A stretch of 64,000 nucleotides of DNA from Exophiala sp. HKRS030 (GCA_023897205.1 JAHWDD010000001.1:1178001-1242000), one strand, 5' to 3'; positions 10,899 to 23,921 are shown, numbered from the stretch's first letter. Notes: a model not told the origin generated them from the sequence alone. Numbers and translations: made by a program.

Positions 10899-11528
10899 TC
10901 ATGATGTGCCTCCCATCTCTGTATCATCATCTTTTGGAGTCTCCTGTGCCGTAGTATCTGCCTGCTCTGATGTTCCATTCACAACCGGAGCCTCAGCTGC
11001 GGAGCTCGTGGGTTCAGCAGTCGATCCAGGAACGGTTGAAGCCTCCTCGCCGCCCGTGGGCACGTCGTCGTTCATTGCGACCTCTGGTTGCGCATGAGGA
11101 GGCACCTCCGCCTGGGCCGCCTGTGGCTCAGGTGCTGGTGGTGCTTCTGACGACGGCGGTTGCTGCTGCTCCTGCTGGACAGATTGCTCCTGTGGCTTGG
11201 GATCTTCGAATCTGTACTGGAAGCGCTCGCGAATGTTCGTTCGGTCAGGGTTCCCCTCATAGAGGATCGATTGATGGATCAGGCATTCTCCGAGCCATTG
11301 CAGCGGGAACTCTGCTCTAATCGTTGAAGTCAGGTCAGAAAAATCTTTTGAACGCCACGGGCCAATGGCTCTGTGAGCAGCTACATACTCGACACCCAGA
11401 CTTTCGGTAATGGCTTTCTTCAGGAATGGTGCGACTCGCGCGTTGAGATAGTCTCTGAGTGGGACCTGTTGTCTGCTATTTTGTGAATTCACGACGACGG
11501 ACGGCGCGTTAGGCGCAGATTGGGACAT
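10899..11528 (-). CDS. Dpy-30-motif protein, Sdc1-like (putative COMPASS subunit)
   Basis: Probable chromatin protein. Exons are 11528-11389 and 11316-10899 (minus strand), giving 185 residues. The 72-nt intron 11317-11388 begins GTATGT, contains CTGAC near its end and finishes TTAG. It is in frame with no stop, so unspliced reading gives 209 residues. Splicing brings together PLRDYLNARVAPFLKKAIT and AEFPLQWLGECLIHQS, matching the two-helix Dpy-30 dimerisation motif (YLN..V.P.L followed by PL.WLGEYLI) of Sdc1/DPY30. Those proteins bind the Ash2/Bre2 subunit of the H3K4 methyltransferase complex. The C-terminal 100 residues are acidic and rich in Pro, Glu and Ala. The motif is clear; the COMPASS role is by family. 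Confidence 0.7.
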   Translation of the reverse strand: MSQSAPNAPSVVVNSQNSRQQVPLRDYLNARVAPFLKKAITESLGVEYVAAHRAIGPWRSKDFSDLTSTIRAEFPLQWLGECLIHQSILYEGNPDRTNIRERFQYRFEDPKPQEQSVQQEQQQPPSSEAPPAPEPQAAQAEVPPHAQPEVAMNDDVPTGGEEASTVPGSTAEPTSSAAEAPVVNGTSEQADTTAQETPKDDDTEMGGTS

Positions 11529-14180
11529 TTCGAAATCAGATCTCTGATCGTTATTTCCACCGCCACCAAGTCGAAAAGGAATACAAAATGTGGCAGCACT
11601 TGTGGCATCTCAGTAACAGTTGTTTACTATCTACATTCCTCGGGAAAGTTTGCCGGACCTTGCACGTGATCGTGATCGTTCAGCAGCGCGAGCGTCTGCG
11701 GCCTCTATTACAATCATAGACAGAGCAAGTATATCTGCAGGGACATAATGTATTGACACCTACTGGTCCGTACAACAGCTTGCGCATCGGCACCAAACTT
11801 GTCCTGAACAGAACAGAGGCACGGGAGAAAATCACATCCGAGACATACAAAATACTGCAACGCCGTCGAAATATCGTACACAATAAAATGCAGTACATCG
11901 GCTATGCTGCATATTTCTGTTATCTCGTGCGTCTGTAAAATCGTTTAGGCCAAGTGACAGGTCTTGTCGCATCTCTCTGTTTCACCCCCTCGAGCCGAGG
12001 AAAGGAAGGCCATCATGAAGCAGTCCTCCATATGGTTCCGAGGTTCTGAAGCCTGTATCCAACTACTTCTGCTGTGTAGGTTGACCCGATGTCGGAAGGA
12101 GTGGTGTCAGTTTCTGTGTTTCTTATTTTGAGATAGACATGTCTGATGTTTCAGAATTTTGCCTGAAACACTTCCACCTCCCAACATTCCCACACCTACC
12201 TTTTCTGCCCATACCAGACAGCAATGGCAAGACTAGATGATATTGCGTTTCTCTCTTTCTCGTGTATGTCAAGCAGGTGCCAAGTCTTGAAGGCTTCTGT
12301 TTCATGTTTGTATCACGGTGTTCCTAGAGCATCCTCTATTACAAGGACTCTAGCCGTGGAAAAGTCGGATAGCTCTATTAGATAAAAGGCCGTGAAGCTG
12401 CTCTATAAGAACTTCTGTAAAAAGCCCATCAGCTGCCGCCACGTGTTCGGGTTGTAGTGGTGACAGGGAGCAGACACTCCGTTCACGAAGCGGAACTCGG
12501 AAATGGTAACTGGTGCAGCTGAACAAGCGACTGCAAGTCATCGGGCACCTGACCGCAACAAGGTGCGGTGTCCAGTCAGTGAGTATGTTAGCGCATCTGT
12601 CGACTTGTATGAATGTTGACTAGAGTGAGGCGAATATGTTTTTAGCTCCCGCCTTCGAAAGATGTGAAGCTCTTGTAGGGCGCAATGTGGTCCTGCATCA
12701 CTGCCCGATACCGTCATCGGAGATGCGCTGGCTTGCATTGGCGTAGCCGAAAGCTAACGGCAAGGAGCGGTCAGAGCGCGAGGGAGTCTATATAAGCCGA
12801 CAGTGTCTTGCTGGCCGGGAGACACGATGGTAGAGGAGGAAGAGGCGGAAGTCGAAAAACCAAAGTTTCGACACCTACACTTGTGTTATTGTCCCGGAGA
12901 CTGCGTCATCATAAAGAACGAGGAAGTAGATGCTAAGAACCTTCACACCTTGATCCCGCCACCAACTGCCATGTCCGAGTCAAGGCGTGTTGTTGCGTCT
13001 TCGGTTATAGACAAGGCTGAGGTGCAATAGGGAATCTTGCGTCCGGGGCGAAGATGTTGGCCAGCAAGCATCGATGGCGGTGGTGATTGAGATGGTGATG
13101 GATGCATGGGTGGGTTGAGGATGGAGAGAGATCACAGCTGGGGCACCGAAGCTTGGGCGTGTTATGGGCTTTGATTCGGTGGCGGAGGAACGCCCAAACA
13201 CGCCTTTCCAGCCTCCCATTCGACCCAGGGCTCCCCCGACGGGTTGCGCCGCTATTGGGAGATGTGCAGCCCTCGAACCCACTCTCCTCTATCAAAAAAA
13301 AAACGACCCTGCGACGATTCGCGAGCCGCTCGTACTCGACGCAACTTTTGGCCAGGCGAAATATGCGACCGAACAATCTCTCGCAATCTGCCGCGTGCTG
13401 CAGGGGAACGGAGCTTGAAGCTTGCCTGCTCGAAACTTGTCGAGACGCGTATCATCAAGTCGCTCCATTTAATTTCTGCACAGCATGAACCAACAGCACC
13501 AAGACCTCACCGGCTAAGCCTGAAAGACACTGGGACGCTGCAGGAGACAGGATCTTGACCATTGACATCCTCGTGCAGCTCCATTCCAACCACTACCATT
13601 TCAACGCCCGCATCCACCAAGCCGCTCTAGCTTTGTATTCTGCAGCTGCGAACGCCGAACAGCTCATGACTGAAATCTCCCATGACCCAGAATCGCCCTG
13701 CAAGCAGCTGCCTCCGGACGGAACCTTGCCTCAGACAACCCTCAGATCCCAAACCCTCCTCCATGGCCGCGACCCGACCACTCACAGCGCGCCGTTGCAT
13801 GTCTTGCAGCTGCGACCTACATTGGCCTATCCGCACCTCCTGATCATCTGCCAGTGTCCTGTGCCCAGTGGCTCTTCGTCAATGGCTGATCGTTTCCTCT
13901 GCGCCTCGAACGAGCAAGGCCAGGAATTTTTGTTCTCACTCCGTGCGCTGAGAGCGACCAATCTATCGCTCAGAGAGAACCCCCAGAAGACAACCACCGG
14001 CCGACCCTCTGTCTTTCCTTTCGCTCACAACGTCGAGTCTACCATATAATTCACGGCTCCCTTGTTCCTTGAATGAACGAACCCGTTGGTGCCATATACT
14101 GGCCACTATTCGCTTGAACTCAGTCACATGCAGCCCGTTCACTTAGACAGCCGGTTTGCGCTGCCCTCCCACCTCTCCCC
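11529..14180. other. 2.65 kb region without a supported gene
   Basis: Holds a TATA-like TATATAAG at 12789-12796 followed 31 bp later by an ATG and a 67-codon ORF (12827-13030) with no family resemblance. Longer ORFs near 13.1-14.05 kb start from non-ATG codons or overlap each other. Part of the right side is probably the 5' leader of the gene starting at 14181. Confidence 0.4.
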
Positions 14181-15246
14181 ATGTCAAATTTGTTTAATGC
14201 GCCCTGGTCAAATGCCGAAAAAGTGGCTTTGTTGACGTACATTCTCGAGGGCGCTGGGGTGGATGTTCCTGCAGTTCTGCTACACAGCATAAACAGCCAT
14301 GCTCTTATGCCTATGTGGAACGACATTACATTGCCGCCAGGTACGTAGTACGACGGAAGGCACCCTACGCGCATCTGGAAAAGGCTGATGCCTCTCTGCG
14401 TTGCCGCCTATGTCGCGTAAAGATGTCGCCGACTCTCTCCTACGTCTGGTGATCACGAGAGCTAACTTATCAGTAGGCCGCTCCCTGAACGCTTGTCGCA
14501 AAGCGTATGAAGACATGATGGCTGGCACCGGCGCCCGCTCCTTCTCTTCGATGGCTGTTGCACCCTTTGCGCCTCAGCAATTTGATCCTCACGCAATTCA
14601 AGGAAGAACAGCGTCCGGGCAAGAACCTCAGCCGCCGACACATCGTAGCATAAAACCCCGACCTCCGCGTTCCACAGAATCACCGATGGCGTCTACCACA
14701 GCGACCGAGGGATTCACCATTCTCGGTCCGTACGCGCCTGACACCGGGATAGAACGACGTAAGAAGCGCGGCCGTCCGACGAAGGAGGAGGTTGAAGAAC
14801 GCGAAAGGAGACTTGCTTTGGTCGGGCAGACGTACGAACCCAAAAAGCGACCGGCAAAGAAGCCTAGGCCCTCTGAAACTCCTGTGGCGCTGTCAGAATC
14901 ACTCGCGGGAACATCGCCGACTTTACAAACGCCGGTGGTGCAACGTACTGAGCCAAGGGAAGAGACGTCCAGTGGCAAACGAAAGTCGCGGCGACGAGGA
15001 GAAGGTTACGAACCTTTTTCTTCGCAGGCTGCGGCACCTCCCAGAGCATCACCAGGGGAGTCAGTCGGCGAGAGGAGTACAGATGCCGCTCAAAGTCCGT
15101 CTGACAGACTTTTGCACAGGTCAAGTGAACGAGCTCAAGCCGTGACTGCATTGTCACGCGACATACAACAAGATCAGAGTCCAAATCTTGAAGGACCGGT
15201 AGAACGATCCCCTGAAGGTCGACCATCTGGGCCTCCCTCAGTCTGA
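14181..15246 (+). CDS. SANT/Myb-like N-terminus plus AT-hook protein, function unknown
   Basis: Exons 14181-14340 and 14477-15246 give 309 residues; the intron starts GTACGT and ends CAGTAG. The first exon reads APWSNAEKVALLTYILE and LLHSINSHALMPMWNDITLP, and the splice restores LPPGRSLNACRKAYEDM. Together these resemble the short Myb/SANT-like helical module common in Eurotiomycete nuclear proteins. Near residue 120 is an AT-hook-like basic core, KKRGRPTKEEVEERERR, followed by KKRPAKKPRP, a plausible nuclear localisation signal. The rest is low-complexity Ser/Pro/Glu/Arg sequence. DNA binding is inferred from motifs; no named orthologue is recognised. Confidence 0.65.
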
Positions 15247-18200
15247 CGATGGACGCCACTGACCTTTCGTTCTATGCGTCAACTCTACTTTCCCGAAATA
15301 TCCCTCATTGCTATCGACTCGCGACATTGACTCCTTCCTTCTACGAGCTACGACCATAGAACACCCAAACCGGTATACACGATGATACCCATGGTTACGA
15401 CGAACAGACAGACCAAACGGGTGGTCAAAATTTGTCACATCTTGCTTTTTACCTTTACAATTCTATCAACAAGGGAGCTTCATTTTCGAGTTACCTACGA
15501 ACATACTTTAATCGCATTTAATGGCTCTCTTGCGGCAGATGATACGAGCACAAACAAAACCTTTGCCTTTCATTGTTATTATTCCCTGTATTTATAATTT
15601 CTTGAGTCGAAACGAGTCATGACTGCAGGCCAGGACATCTCTTTCGGCTCCATCTTATTTCATAATTGTTGAAGGACAAGGACTTTGATGACTCTGTCTT
15701 TTCAGGGCAGTTTGGAAGCGGCGGGAAATGAAGCATACGGCTTGTTAATATTTTTCTTGTATATTTCTTCCGGGGCGGCTCTTCCTTTGGTCAACAAAAA
15801 GCGGGAGAAATGAGAATACAACATATCATGTTACAGGTGAAGGCGTTTCTATTCCCGACATATTAGAAGCAAGATTGGGTTGGGCAGGGTTTGGACGGGG
15901 GGGTGTTTTCTCTTCGACTGGCCATGATTAAGTTCCTTTGGTCTATCATTTTTTTTCTTCTGTTTCATATACATATTCTATGGCATATTAGATAGGATGT
16001 GGGTCTAGGCTCACGATGTGTCGAGGACAAACATGCTTTTGTGATTGCTATAAAATAACATTCTTCCAAGTACGGAGTATTCAGCAAGAGACATCTCCGT
16101 AGTGTGTAAGAACTGCCGAGTGTTCCCCGTTGTTTGTCACACACAGCCTTGACGGAGAAGGTAAAGCACACGAGATGATTATTGCGCCATCAATCGCCAA
16201 GTTCTTTTTCAGAAACCTCGTGTCACTTTTAGTGATGACTCTAGTAAAAACATGGTTTGTTATCACTATCACAATCCCGGCAGTTCAACAACCACAACAC
16301 TGTTACAATGGCGACTCGTACCAGGGTGACGAGGACGGGAGGAGAATGGGAAATACCGTACTCCGTACGCTCACTCATGTACTTGTACTGTACGAGTAGG
16401 GAGTACGTGGTAGTCCGCTATACCTGGGCAAGGACCTGGCGAGGGTAGAAGAAGTGGGAAACGTGGAGACTGGAGACGTTGGGACGCTTTTCCTAACCTT
16501 TTGGTTCGACTCCCTATGTACTCCGTGGACGCTACAAGACTTTACCGAGAAGGGGATGAAAAGAGAGTTTGTTTCCGGTCTCGGTAAGCGAAATCATCCA
16601 CGTCCAAAGTCATATGTAGACGAAGTAACTCACAGTTTGTTTTACCATACGGAGGACGGAGGACCGTATCCATGTACGGAGGAGACCAACAAGTCTGATC
16701 ACGTTCAATTGAGTCTCCATCAAGTTGGAATACCCATACAGACGACAGACGACAGAGCACAAACTACAAACTACAGGTTGTTGTACTCTGTACTCCGCAT
16801 TAATTCCAGGTATTTGGATGACCGAGTCAAGTCTCTGCCAGAACGAGAGCAACCACACAATAGACTACGCGGGGCCGGCTTTGCTTCTTCCGTACACACA
16901 GCAAGTTCCAGGACTGGTACTCCGTACACTTATTCCGTTCCAACAAGAAAGAACTAGTAGAAGGCCTCGCAAGATCTTTCGGGCGGACCACGGGACTTTT
17001 GCACCGATACCTACAGGACCTCTATTACTCGAGAAGGAAAAACCCGTGTGCCATTTGTATATATGGCTTGATCCTTGGCGGGCGAGCAAAGGGTCGCTTC
17101 AACCTGAGCTTTTGCCTGAGCATCACTGAGCGCTCCGGGGACGCTCCCTGAGCACCGCACCGAGTGCCTAATCAGGCCCCCTAGTAGTCGGCCAAACCTG
17201 CCTCTCGACTAGGTATCTGTTTCAGACAGGCGCCAGGGGACATGGCAGATCGCCTCTAAGACCAGATGGCTCCCTACGCTACGCAGCATGTACACACTCC
17301 CCCACTCTGCCCTTCCTCAACCTTTGACTCATGGAGGACAGGATAGATTCTCAAAGGGCTCCGAGGAAGCGCCTGTGCGCTTGGTTCAGCAACAATTATC
17401 CTAGTTAGAGCCAGCCTGCAGACGAATCATGTGTCGCAGAGTTCGAGGCCGGCACATACCTACATCAAGAGGCATAAGGCACCTGCATACCATCAGTCTT
17501 GTGCTGCTAAAATGAAAGTGCAGAGATGGACAGTTCCCAAGTCACTGTTAATATGGTCGGGTGGCTTCGTGTTGGTCGGTTTTGCGCAGGAAGCTTGGAA
17601 ATGTACAGCTGATACGAGTTGACCCGATGTAGAATCAGGACGTCAATGTACACTCTCCAAGATCGACCACGGATATGATCGTGATAGAATCTCGAACGGG
17701 TCTTTGAATGGGTGGACTGAGGAGCAAAAGTCCTGAAGAGGCGGAATTCCGGTGGTATTGCCCCGGACTCTCGAGGGCTCGGGGGCTCGGGGGCTCGGGG
17801 GCTCGGGATTTTGTTCTCTCGGTCCCGCGGCTAGCTTACATAAGTAGTAAAGGCTACGGACAAGGGTATACATACCGCAGAGCAAACAATTCAGAGACGA
17901 GGAGAACCAATAAACCATGCCACCTCGAGAGAGCAATACGAGCTCTTGACAAAAGGTGACAGCTAGGACGCGCTCGGCACTAGCGATGAATGTTGAATAT
18001 GATGTGTCTTTTCAAATAAGAGACTTGGACTCAGCGACAGCCTGATATCCACACCTTTGACCAAGAACAGGCGAGTATATTGCTGGCATATGGGGAATAT
18101 GGTTGTGGCTGTAGAGCCTTCTCACGGCGTTTAAAGTGGCGTTCCATGCATGCCATGACCAGAACCCAGGCAAAATTAAGTATTTTGGAATCCGATGCTC

Positions 18201-18628
18201 GTCAGTTTTCATCGTGGATCAAAGTCGAACAGAATACGGAGTAATTCTAACAGTATAGGATACAAGTTTGTCGACCAAGTTAGGAGGGAGCTGTTGTGAT
18301 CAAGTCTGTTCACATAGACGAGTATACACACAACGGTCAGGAAAGGATGACAAGAATAACCAAGATAGTCCTGATGTGCTCTGCTCAAGTAGAATAGTTC
18401 ATGCTCAATGCTTTTCCCTCCCTCCTTATTTGCGCCCACAAGACGACACGACTATTCTACTTGGAATATGTAAGATGTGCCCCAGACCAAAAATTGTAGT
18501 TGCTCTTTCTCCCGCTCGGCAGTTCAAACTATGTCAGTGTCGCCCAAAACAAGGCAAAAAGAGAAGCTTATTGTAATGTATCATCGCTTCCATCAAAAAA
18601 GGGGGTCGTATCTTTTCACCTCATTACT
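15247..18628. other. 3.4 kb region without a supported gene
   Basis: Noncoding as far as I can see. It contains four exact copies of TACTCCGTA or its complement (16071, 16359, 16918, 18235), many GTAC tetramers, and a G-rich 8-bp tandem repeat at 17775-17807. ORFs of up to 167 codons (16454-16957) have no recognisable content. There is no clear transposase or terminal repeat. Confidence 0.45.
17775..17807 (+). repeat. GGGGGCTC tandem repeat, G-quadruplex-capable
   Basis: Four CTC trinucleotides spaced exactly 8 bp apart, separated by runs of five G and flanked by GGG on both sides. Five G-tracts of at least three with three-base loops fit the usual intramolecular quadruplex pattern on the plus strand. 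Confidence 0.85.
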
Positions 18629-21600
18629 TCAGTCATCATACAAGCCCTCATCGTCACCTTCCACATCATCGAGAAATCCATCCGGCACCCCCGTAGGTGT
18701 CAAGTTTTCGTTCCGTACACTCTTCCCTTTGCCTTTGATGTCGCCCCCCGTAATGCCATTGACAGCTGATCCGTTCAAATGAGACATGCTCACTCCATAA
18801 TCATCATCTGCGTCCGAAGAATTGCCAGAGTCAGGATTCCCAATTCTCGCGGCTTGCTTGTATGTGTTTGTGTTTGCGGGATAAGAGCTAACATTCGACG
18901 ACGCGTTTGTTCTTTGCTTGCCTTTGCCTTTATTTGGTACCGTCTGTTGCGTAGCCTGTCCAAAACTTGACCGATCCTCTCCAACTGGGATCGGGGGAGG
19001 CGGGCGCTGTGGAGGTCGCATGGATAATCTCGCTTCTTCTGCCTTTCTGACCCCTGCAGGAACGCCGTTGGTGTCGTTCCCGTCTTTAGGAACGACGGTG
19101 ATGTCTTGCTCCTCGAACAAACCACGAATCCGTTCGAAATGTTCCAGTTCTTTCTTGCTCACACTACCAACGAGCTCGTTCTGTGCAGCAACGAAGTCCT
19201 CTTCGGCCACAACAACCTGCACGTCCTCATCCGTGGCCAGATGGTCGAAGAAGTATCCTGTACTGATAGCCTCGCCACGTATTTTGCTGATCTGCTGAAC
19301 TTTTTCATCGACGGCGTGTGTCTTCCGTGTGATGGCTTTAAGCATAGCGTCACTGCACAATGCATACAGATCGGCACCTGTATACGTAAAAGGTAGTCGG
19401 CTGGCAACACGCAAGAGGTCAACATCTGGCGCAAGTGTAAATTTCCGTGTGAGAGCTTTGAGGATGGTTAGTTGTTGATCATGGGAGTCTGCCACTCCGA
19501 GGTACAACATCTTGTCAAATCGGCCAGGTCGGAGTAAAGCTGGGTCAAGAAGATCAGGTCTGTTGGTAGCACCGATGACAAACACCCCTCCTGCGTTTGA
19601 CGTTGAGTTGCCATCTTCATCCTCACCACCACCACCGCTCGACATCCCATCCAGTTCGGCGAGAAGTTGTGACACAATCCGGTCCATCACTCCACCACTA
19701 TCGCCTTGGTTTCCACGTTTGGGAGCCACTGAGTCAAGCTCGTCAAAGAAGACGACACAGGGGCGTGCATCCCTGGCGCGCTGAAAGACTCGGCGAACAT
19801 TTGCTTCAGATTCACCAATGTACATGTTCAGCAGCTCAGGCCCTTTGACGCTGAAGAAGTTGAGACTGAATTCTGTGGCGATCGCCTTGGCAAGTAAAGT
19901 CTTTCCGGTTCCAGGAGGACCGTAGAATAATATTCCAGATCGTTTCCGGATGCCATTTGCAAACAGTTCTGGATGTGTGAGAGGAAGCGAGATTGTTTCC
20001 ATGATAGCATCCTTCTGCGAAGATAGACCACCAACATCGGCCCACGTGACTGTCGGGATTTTAGGTGCACCAATCGCGTCGGAGAAGGTAGCTCGAGCAG
20101 CAGCAATCGCACGGTTAAAGTCAGAAGAGAGGAGATATGCAGCGGCATCACCTCCAGCGAGGTAGATATCTGAGAGACCACAAGATTGAGAATCTGCAAG
20201 CGAAAGGAGTCGGGATTGCCGCGCAAGTGAAGCACGATTGACAACATCAAGAAGGTCGCCGGCCACTAGTGCAGCGGTTTGAAGCGCTACAGTTTTGAGG
20301 TTAACAGTGCTTGACAGAGGCGTAGAGTCAGCGACACATGTATTTCGTAGAATAACTTCTCTTGCAGCCTCGTCCGGTGCTGCCACTTCAAACTCGTGGG
20401 TGAATAGACTTCGGATACCTTGAGGTATGTCGTCAATTTTGGATGTTGTCGCAATCAAGACACGGGACCAGGAAATGATCTCTTGGAGTGTGGGCACCAT
20501 TCGATCTGCCGTCAAAGCATCGATATGCTGGATTAAGAGCGCAGTTTGTTGATAGCCTCCAGAAAGAGCACGTTCGGCACGCGTCCTCAGTAAGGCTTCG
20601 GTCTTGACATCACCACCACCAGTCGTTGAAGCATTCTCTGAAAGCAGATCGTGTGCAGATATAGGAAAAGTATGCATCCCACAAGCTGAACAAGCTGAAT
20701 TGGCAATGTAAGATTTGCCTGACTGGCGTTGTGTCGAATGAAGGAGTATCACTAGAGGGGGAAGGCCTAGGCTCACCGCACGATTGCTCACAGCAGCCGA
20801 CATTAACCCTGATAGTTTCTTCTCCAAGGGTAGCCTCTCCGATGGAGGAATGTCGGCCGCTGTGGAAATGTGGTCGACCTTGTGCGTGACTCCACGCCTA
20901 AGCCTCTGTATGCCAAACCAGTACCGGGTCCAAGTATCAGTTGAATATGACACGGATCGAACACTATTGCCGCTCTGTGAGACATGAGCAAGAGAGGTAT
21001 CAAGAGTAGCAACACCTCCCCATGCAGTTTCGTCTCGCTCGTGAGCTCCATCATTCTGTTCAATCTCAATTGACTCGACGCAAAACCAAGCCAATGCGAA
21101 GCGACGAGACCCAGTTGGACTTGGAGCGTTAAGCTTTGCGATAGTTTCATCATCTCCTTCCTTCTCGTCCGATGCTGGGGAGGATGTGACTTTTCCCAAC
21201 TCTTGATCCACAGGTACCGCGATCAAGTCTCCCTTCTTTAACTTGCGCTTTTTGGATTCTAGGTAATGTTTGAGGGAGGAGAACAGCGTGGATTGTAAGG
21301 ATGGATTAGTCGTTATCGGGTCGGCAATCTTCGAGAATTGCACCTCTTTGGCTAAGGGAGGCGACTTGGGAGTCCCAGATCGTGGCAGCTGTGAAGTTTT
21401 GGGTGGTGATGGTAAAGCTCCTACTTTGACGAACTGTGCATTACCCAAGTTGGCAAGCAAAATTGGCGAAAGGTAGATGGCGGGCGACAGAGGCATCATT
21501 AAATCTCTTTGAGAAAGACTTGACCTTCTGTCGCCTTTCTTGTCGACCGCATATCGTGGCTGCTGGTTTGATAGGCCTGAGATGCCGAAAACCCTCACTG

Positions 21601-23085
21601 TTCGCCAATCTGATTCCTCTTCGCCTGCGAGACCGCTGAGAGACTTCATGACCGAAGGTGCGAAGCCATGCAGACTCACATTTTTCGCCACTTCGATCCT
21701 CACCCAATCGCCAGAGAAACATCCAATTTTGGCCAAGATGCTCGTGTCAATAAAAACAAAGGACTCCTCGTCTTCGTCTAAACTGGGTTTTGGATGCATC
21801 AGTTCGACGGGAACTTTGCGCAGCAGAGCCTCGGTTCGGAAGACTTTTCCTGGTCGGTTGCCGGCTCTTGCGGTGGTCGAGGTGAAACTCGAGTACAGAG
21901 ACCCAGGAGTATGCATCCCACTGGCCCTTTTCCCGCCGGGTCGTGGTGTGGCAGCAGTCATTGCTGACAGGGTCCCGGCCTGCTGAGGAGGCAGGCCTGG
22001 TGCACTGAGGGAAATCATGTCGTCCATCGAGTCGGAATCCTCATCGCTGTTGTCTTGTGCCGCGTCATCACTTTCAGAATGCTCGTCAGATATGTCACCA
22101 GAATCGGATCCAGTTTCTGTCTGCCTGTCCTCGGCGGCAGAGAAGAACTGATCGTTTGACGTGTCCTCCGCGGTGTCTTCCAATGACTCTTCAATAATGG
22201 GCTGCACTGGTGCTAGCTTCTTCAAGGCCTTCTCTTGAGACGAGCCGCTCTGAATCAATACTATTTTGGTCTTCTCGGATATTCGTCCTTGGGAGACAGG
22301 CTCGCAGTCCACAACGATGGCAGGCGCCGGTCGGACGTGGGTAATGGGGTGGGCGGGAAGCGGCAAGGAAAACACATCCCCAGAGTGAACGATGGGTATC
22401 TGAGAGAATGCTTCTCGCACAAGAGCCGTCATACGAGACATGTGTGCAGGGACGTTCTGCAGAACTCCATTCGCCATAGTTGACTTTCTGGAAGTCTTTC
22501 CATATTGGAAGCCACCCCCGAATTTTGCCTGAATATCGTCCACCTTTTGAAGTAGATCTTTCTCAACCGATACGTATATCGTCTCGAGTGTAAGAGGCTT
22601 CGTCGGGATGACACGCACTTCTATCGACTTGGGGACATGTCCGGGATGACGGTCGCGATCGATGGCAGTGTATGTTTTGAGAAGCGACTGGCAAGCGAAA
22701 GCTGTGGGAGCGAGTCTGATTACATCGGGTTGTCCAGCGGGCTCATGCTCAGGCTGTGAGGCATTCTCTTGTACAGGCAGGATCGTCCATATTGACTCCT
22801 GCAGCTCGGTGTGCAAAGGGGACCACGGAGTGAGGGCTACGAATGCAGGAGAGACAAGGTCTGTACACGATGGTTTCATTAGTACAACTTCTTAAGAATG
22901 GACAACTGAAAGAGCAAGTACTTGCCTTCGTCGGCACCTGCGAGCTGAGTCCAGAGCCCCTGTGGTACAAAAGCAGCATTTCCCTTGACACTGTCATCGA
23001 ATGCCAGACGAGCCGACAATGGTCGTCGGGAAATCTCACGCCTACGGCGTTTCTTTGGGTGCTCGAGCTCGTGTTTGAGGCTCAT
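18629..23085 (-). CDS. PEX6: Peroxisomal biogenesis AAA-ATPase Pex6
   Basis: Type II AAA-ATPase that, with Pex1, extracts ubiquitinated Pex5 from the peroxisomal membrane. A short first exon (23085-22938) joins a 4.2 kb exon (22860-18629), giving about 1,459 residues. D1 is degenerate, as in Pex6 (QRQSGKSYIA near residue 760). D2 is canonical: Walker A GPPGTGKTLLAKA near 1030, Walker B VVFFDELDS near 1088, and the second region of homology with GATNRPDLLDPALLRPGRFD. A long acidic, Ser/Asp-rich insert lies N-terminal of D1, and the C-terminus is disordered. The exact first-intron donor is uncertain: GTGCCG at 22937 keeps frame, while the nearer GTACTT does not. The stretch upstream of the intron is basic (KKRRRREISRRP). 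Confidence 0.95.
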
Positions 23086-23921
23086 GGTGCTTTAACAATC
23101 GACCACCAATATCTGCATACTCCGATGACCAAGAGCGCGGCGATTCGTCTGGAGGAGTCTTTCTTGTTTGATGAAAAAAAAAGTCGTATGGATGAGCTTC
23201 TCGGTTGCGTTGCTCATGGAACGAGGATTGACCGGCTGCAGGCAATTCAAATGCCGAGGCACAAGTTTCGTGGTGGCGCACAATCCTTGGAGCAGAAGAG
23301 GATCCCAAGGGTCAGGCTCAGGCTCAAACTTATCGGAATCCTCCGCCAGGAAATCAGAAATATGCGTTGTGTATACGGATATAATTCAGAAAGAGCCGAG
23401 TGATAAACAAGACTTGAGTTGAGAGGGCATGAAGCCTGCCTTACATAGGTCCCTTACCCCGAAGACTCGGGACGCATGGTCATCAACACCACCACCAACC
23501 ACTATCCACTACTCGTACTTGTAACACCAACTATGGCTGTGACAAGCTTCTCCGCTTCTCCTTCTCGCACTTTTTGCGGAGGTGGCTTATGAGAAGCGTA
23601 CGAGAGGATTCGTTTCTTCCCGCCAGTGCCTAATGCAACTCACTCATTGGGCCCTCCGCATCCTTACGGGCAGGGAAAAGGTGCGTTGCATGCACGTCGC
23701 TGGGTGCATATGCGTCGCCAGCGGCTTTACCGGTTCTAGATGATGGGATGTTATTGTTCCGAATCCTCAGAGGGAAAGTCATGCAGACCCCCAAAGCTCA
23801 ATGATCACAGGGTGGTTCAGGACAGAGCAGGACCGAGACCATAAGGTACTACTTTAGGCCAGCCACAGCTCAAAAGGCAAATTCGTTTCATCATACGGAG
23901 TACCAACCATCCAAACATCAT
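23086..23921. other. Intergenic region between PEX6 start and sidA stop
   Basis: Contains the PEX6 promoter and the sidA 3' flank. A TACGGAGTA motif lies at 23894-23902, 20 bp beyond the sidA stop. No gene is seen. Confidence 0.4.

Noticed and set aside
12827..13030. 67-codon ORF 31 bp after a TATATAAG box
   Set aside because: The layout is attractive, but the protein has no recognisable features and the region contains many random ORFs of this size.
13555..14049. 164-codon ORF upstream of the SANT-like gene
   Set aside because: It begins at a non-ATG codon and its Pro/Ser/His-rich composition looks like translated leader sequence.
16503..16513. GGTTCGACTCC, a perfect tRNA B-box sequence
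   Set aside because: No matching A-box (TGGCNNAGTGG) and no acceptor-stem pairing at the right distance, so it is not called as a tRNA.
16454..16957. 167-codon ORF in the gene-free interval
   Set aside because: It starts and runs through GTAC-rich repeat-like sequence, overlaps another long ORF in a second frame, and resembles no family.
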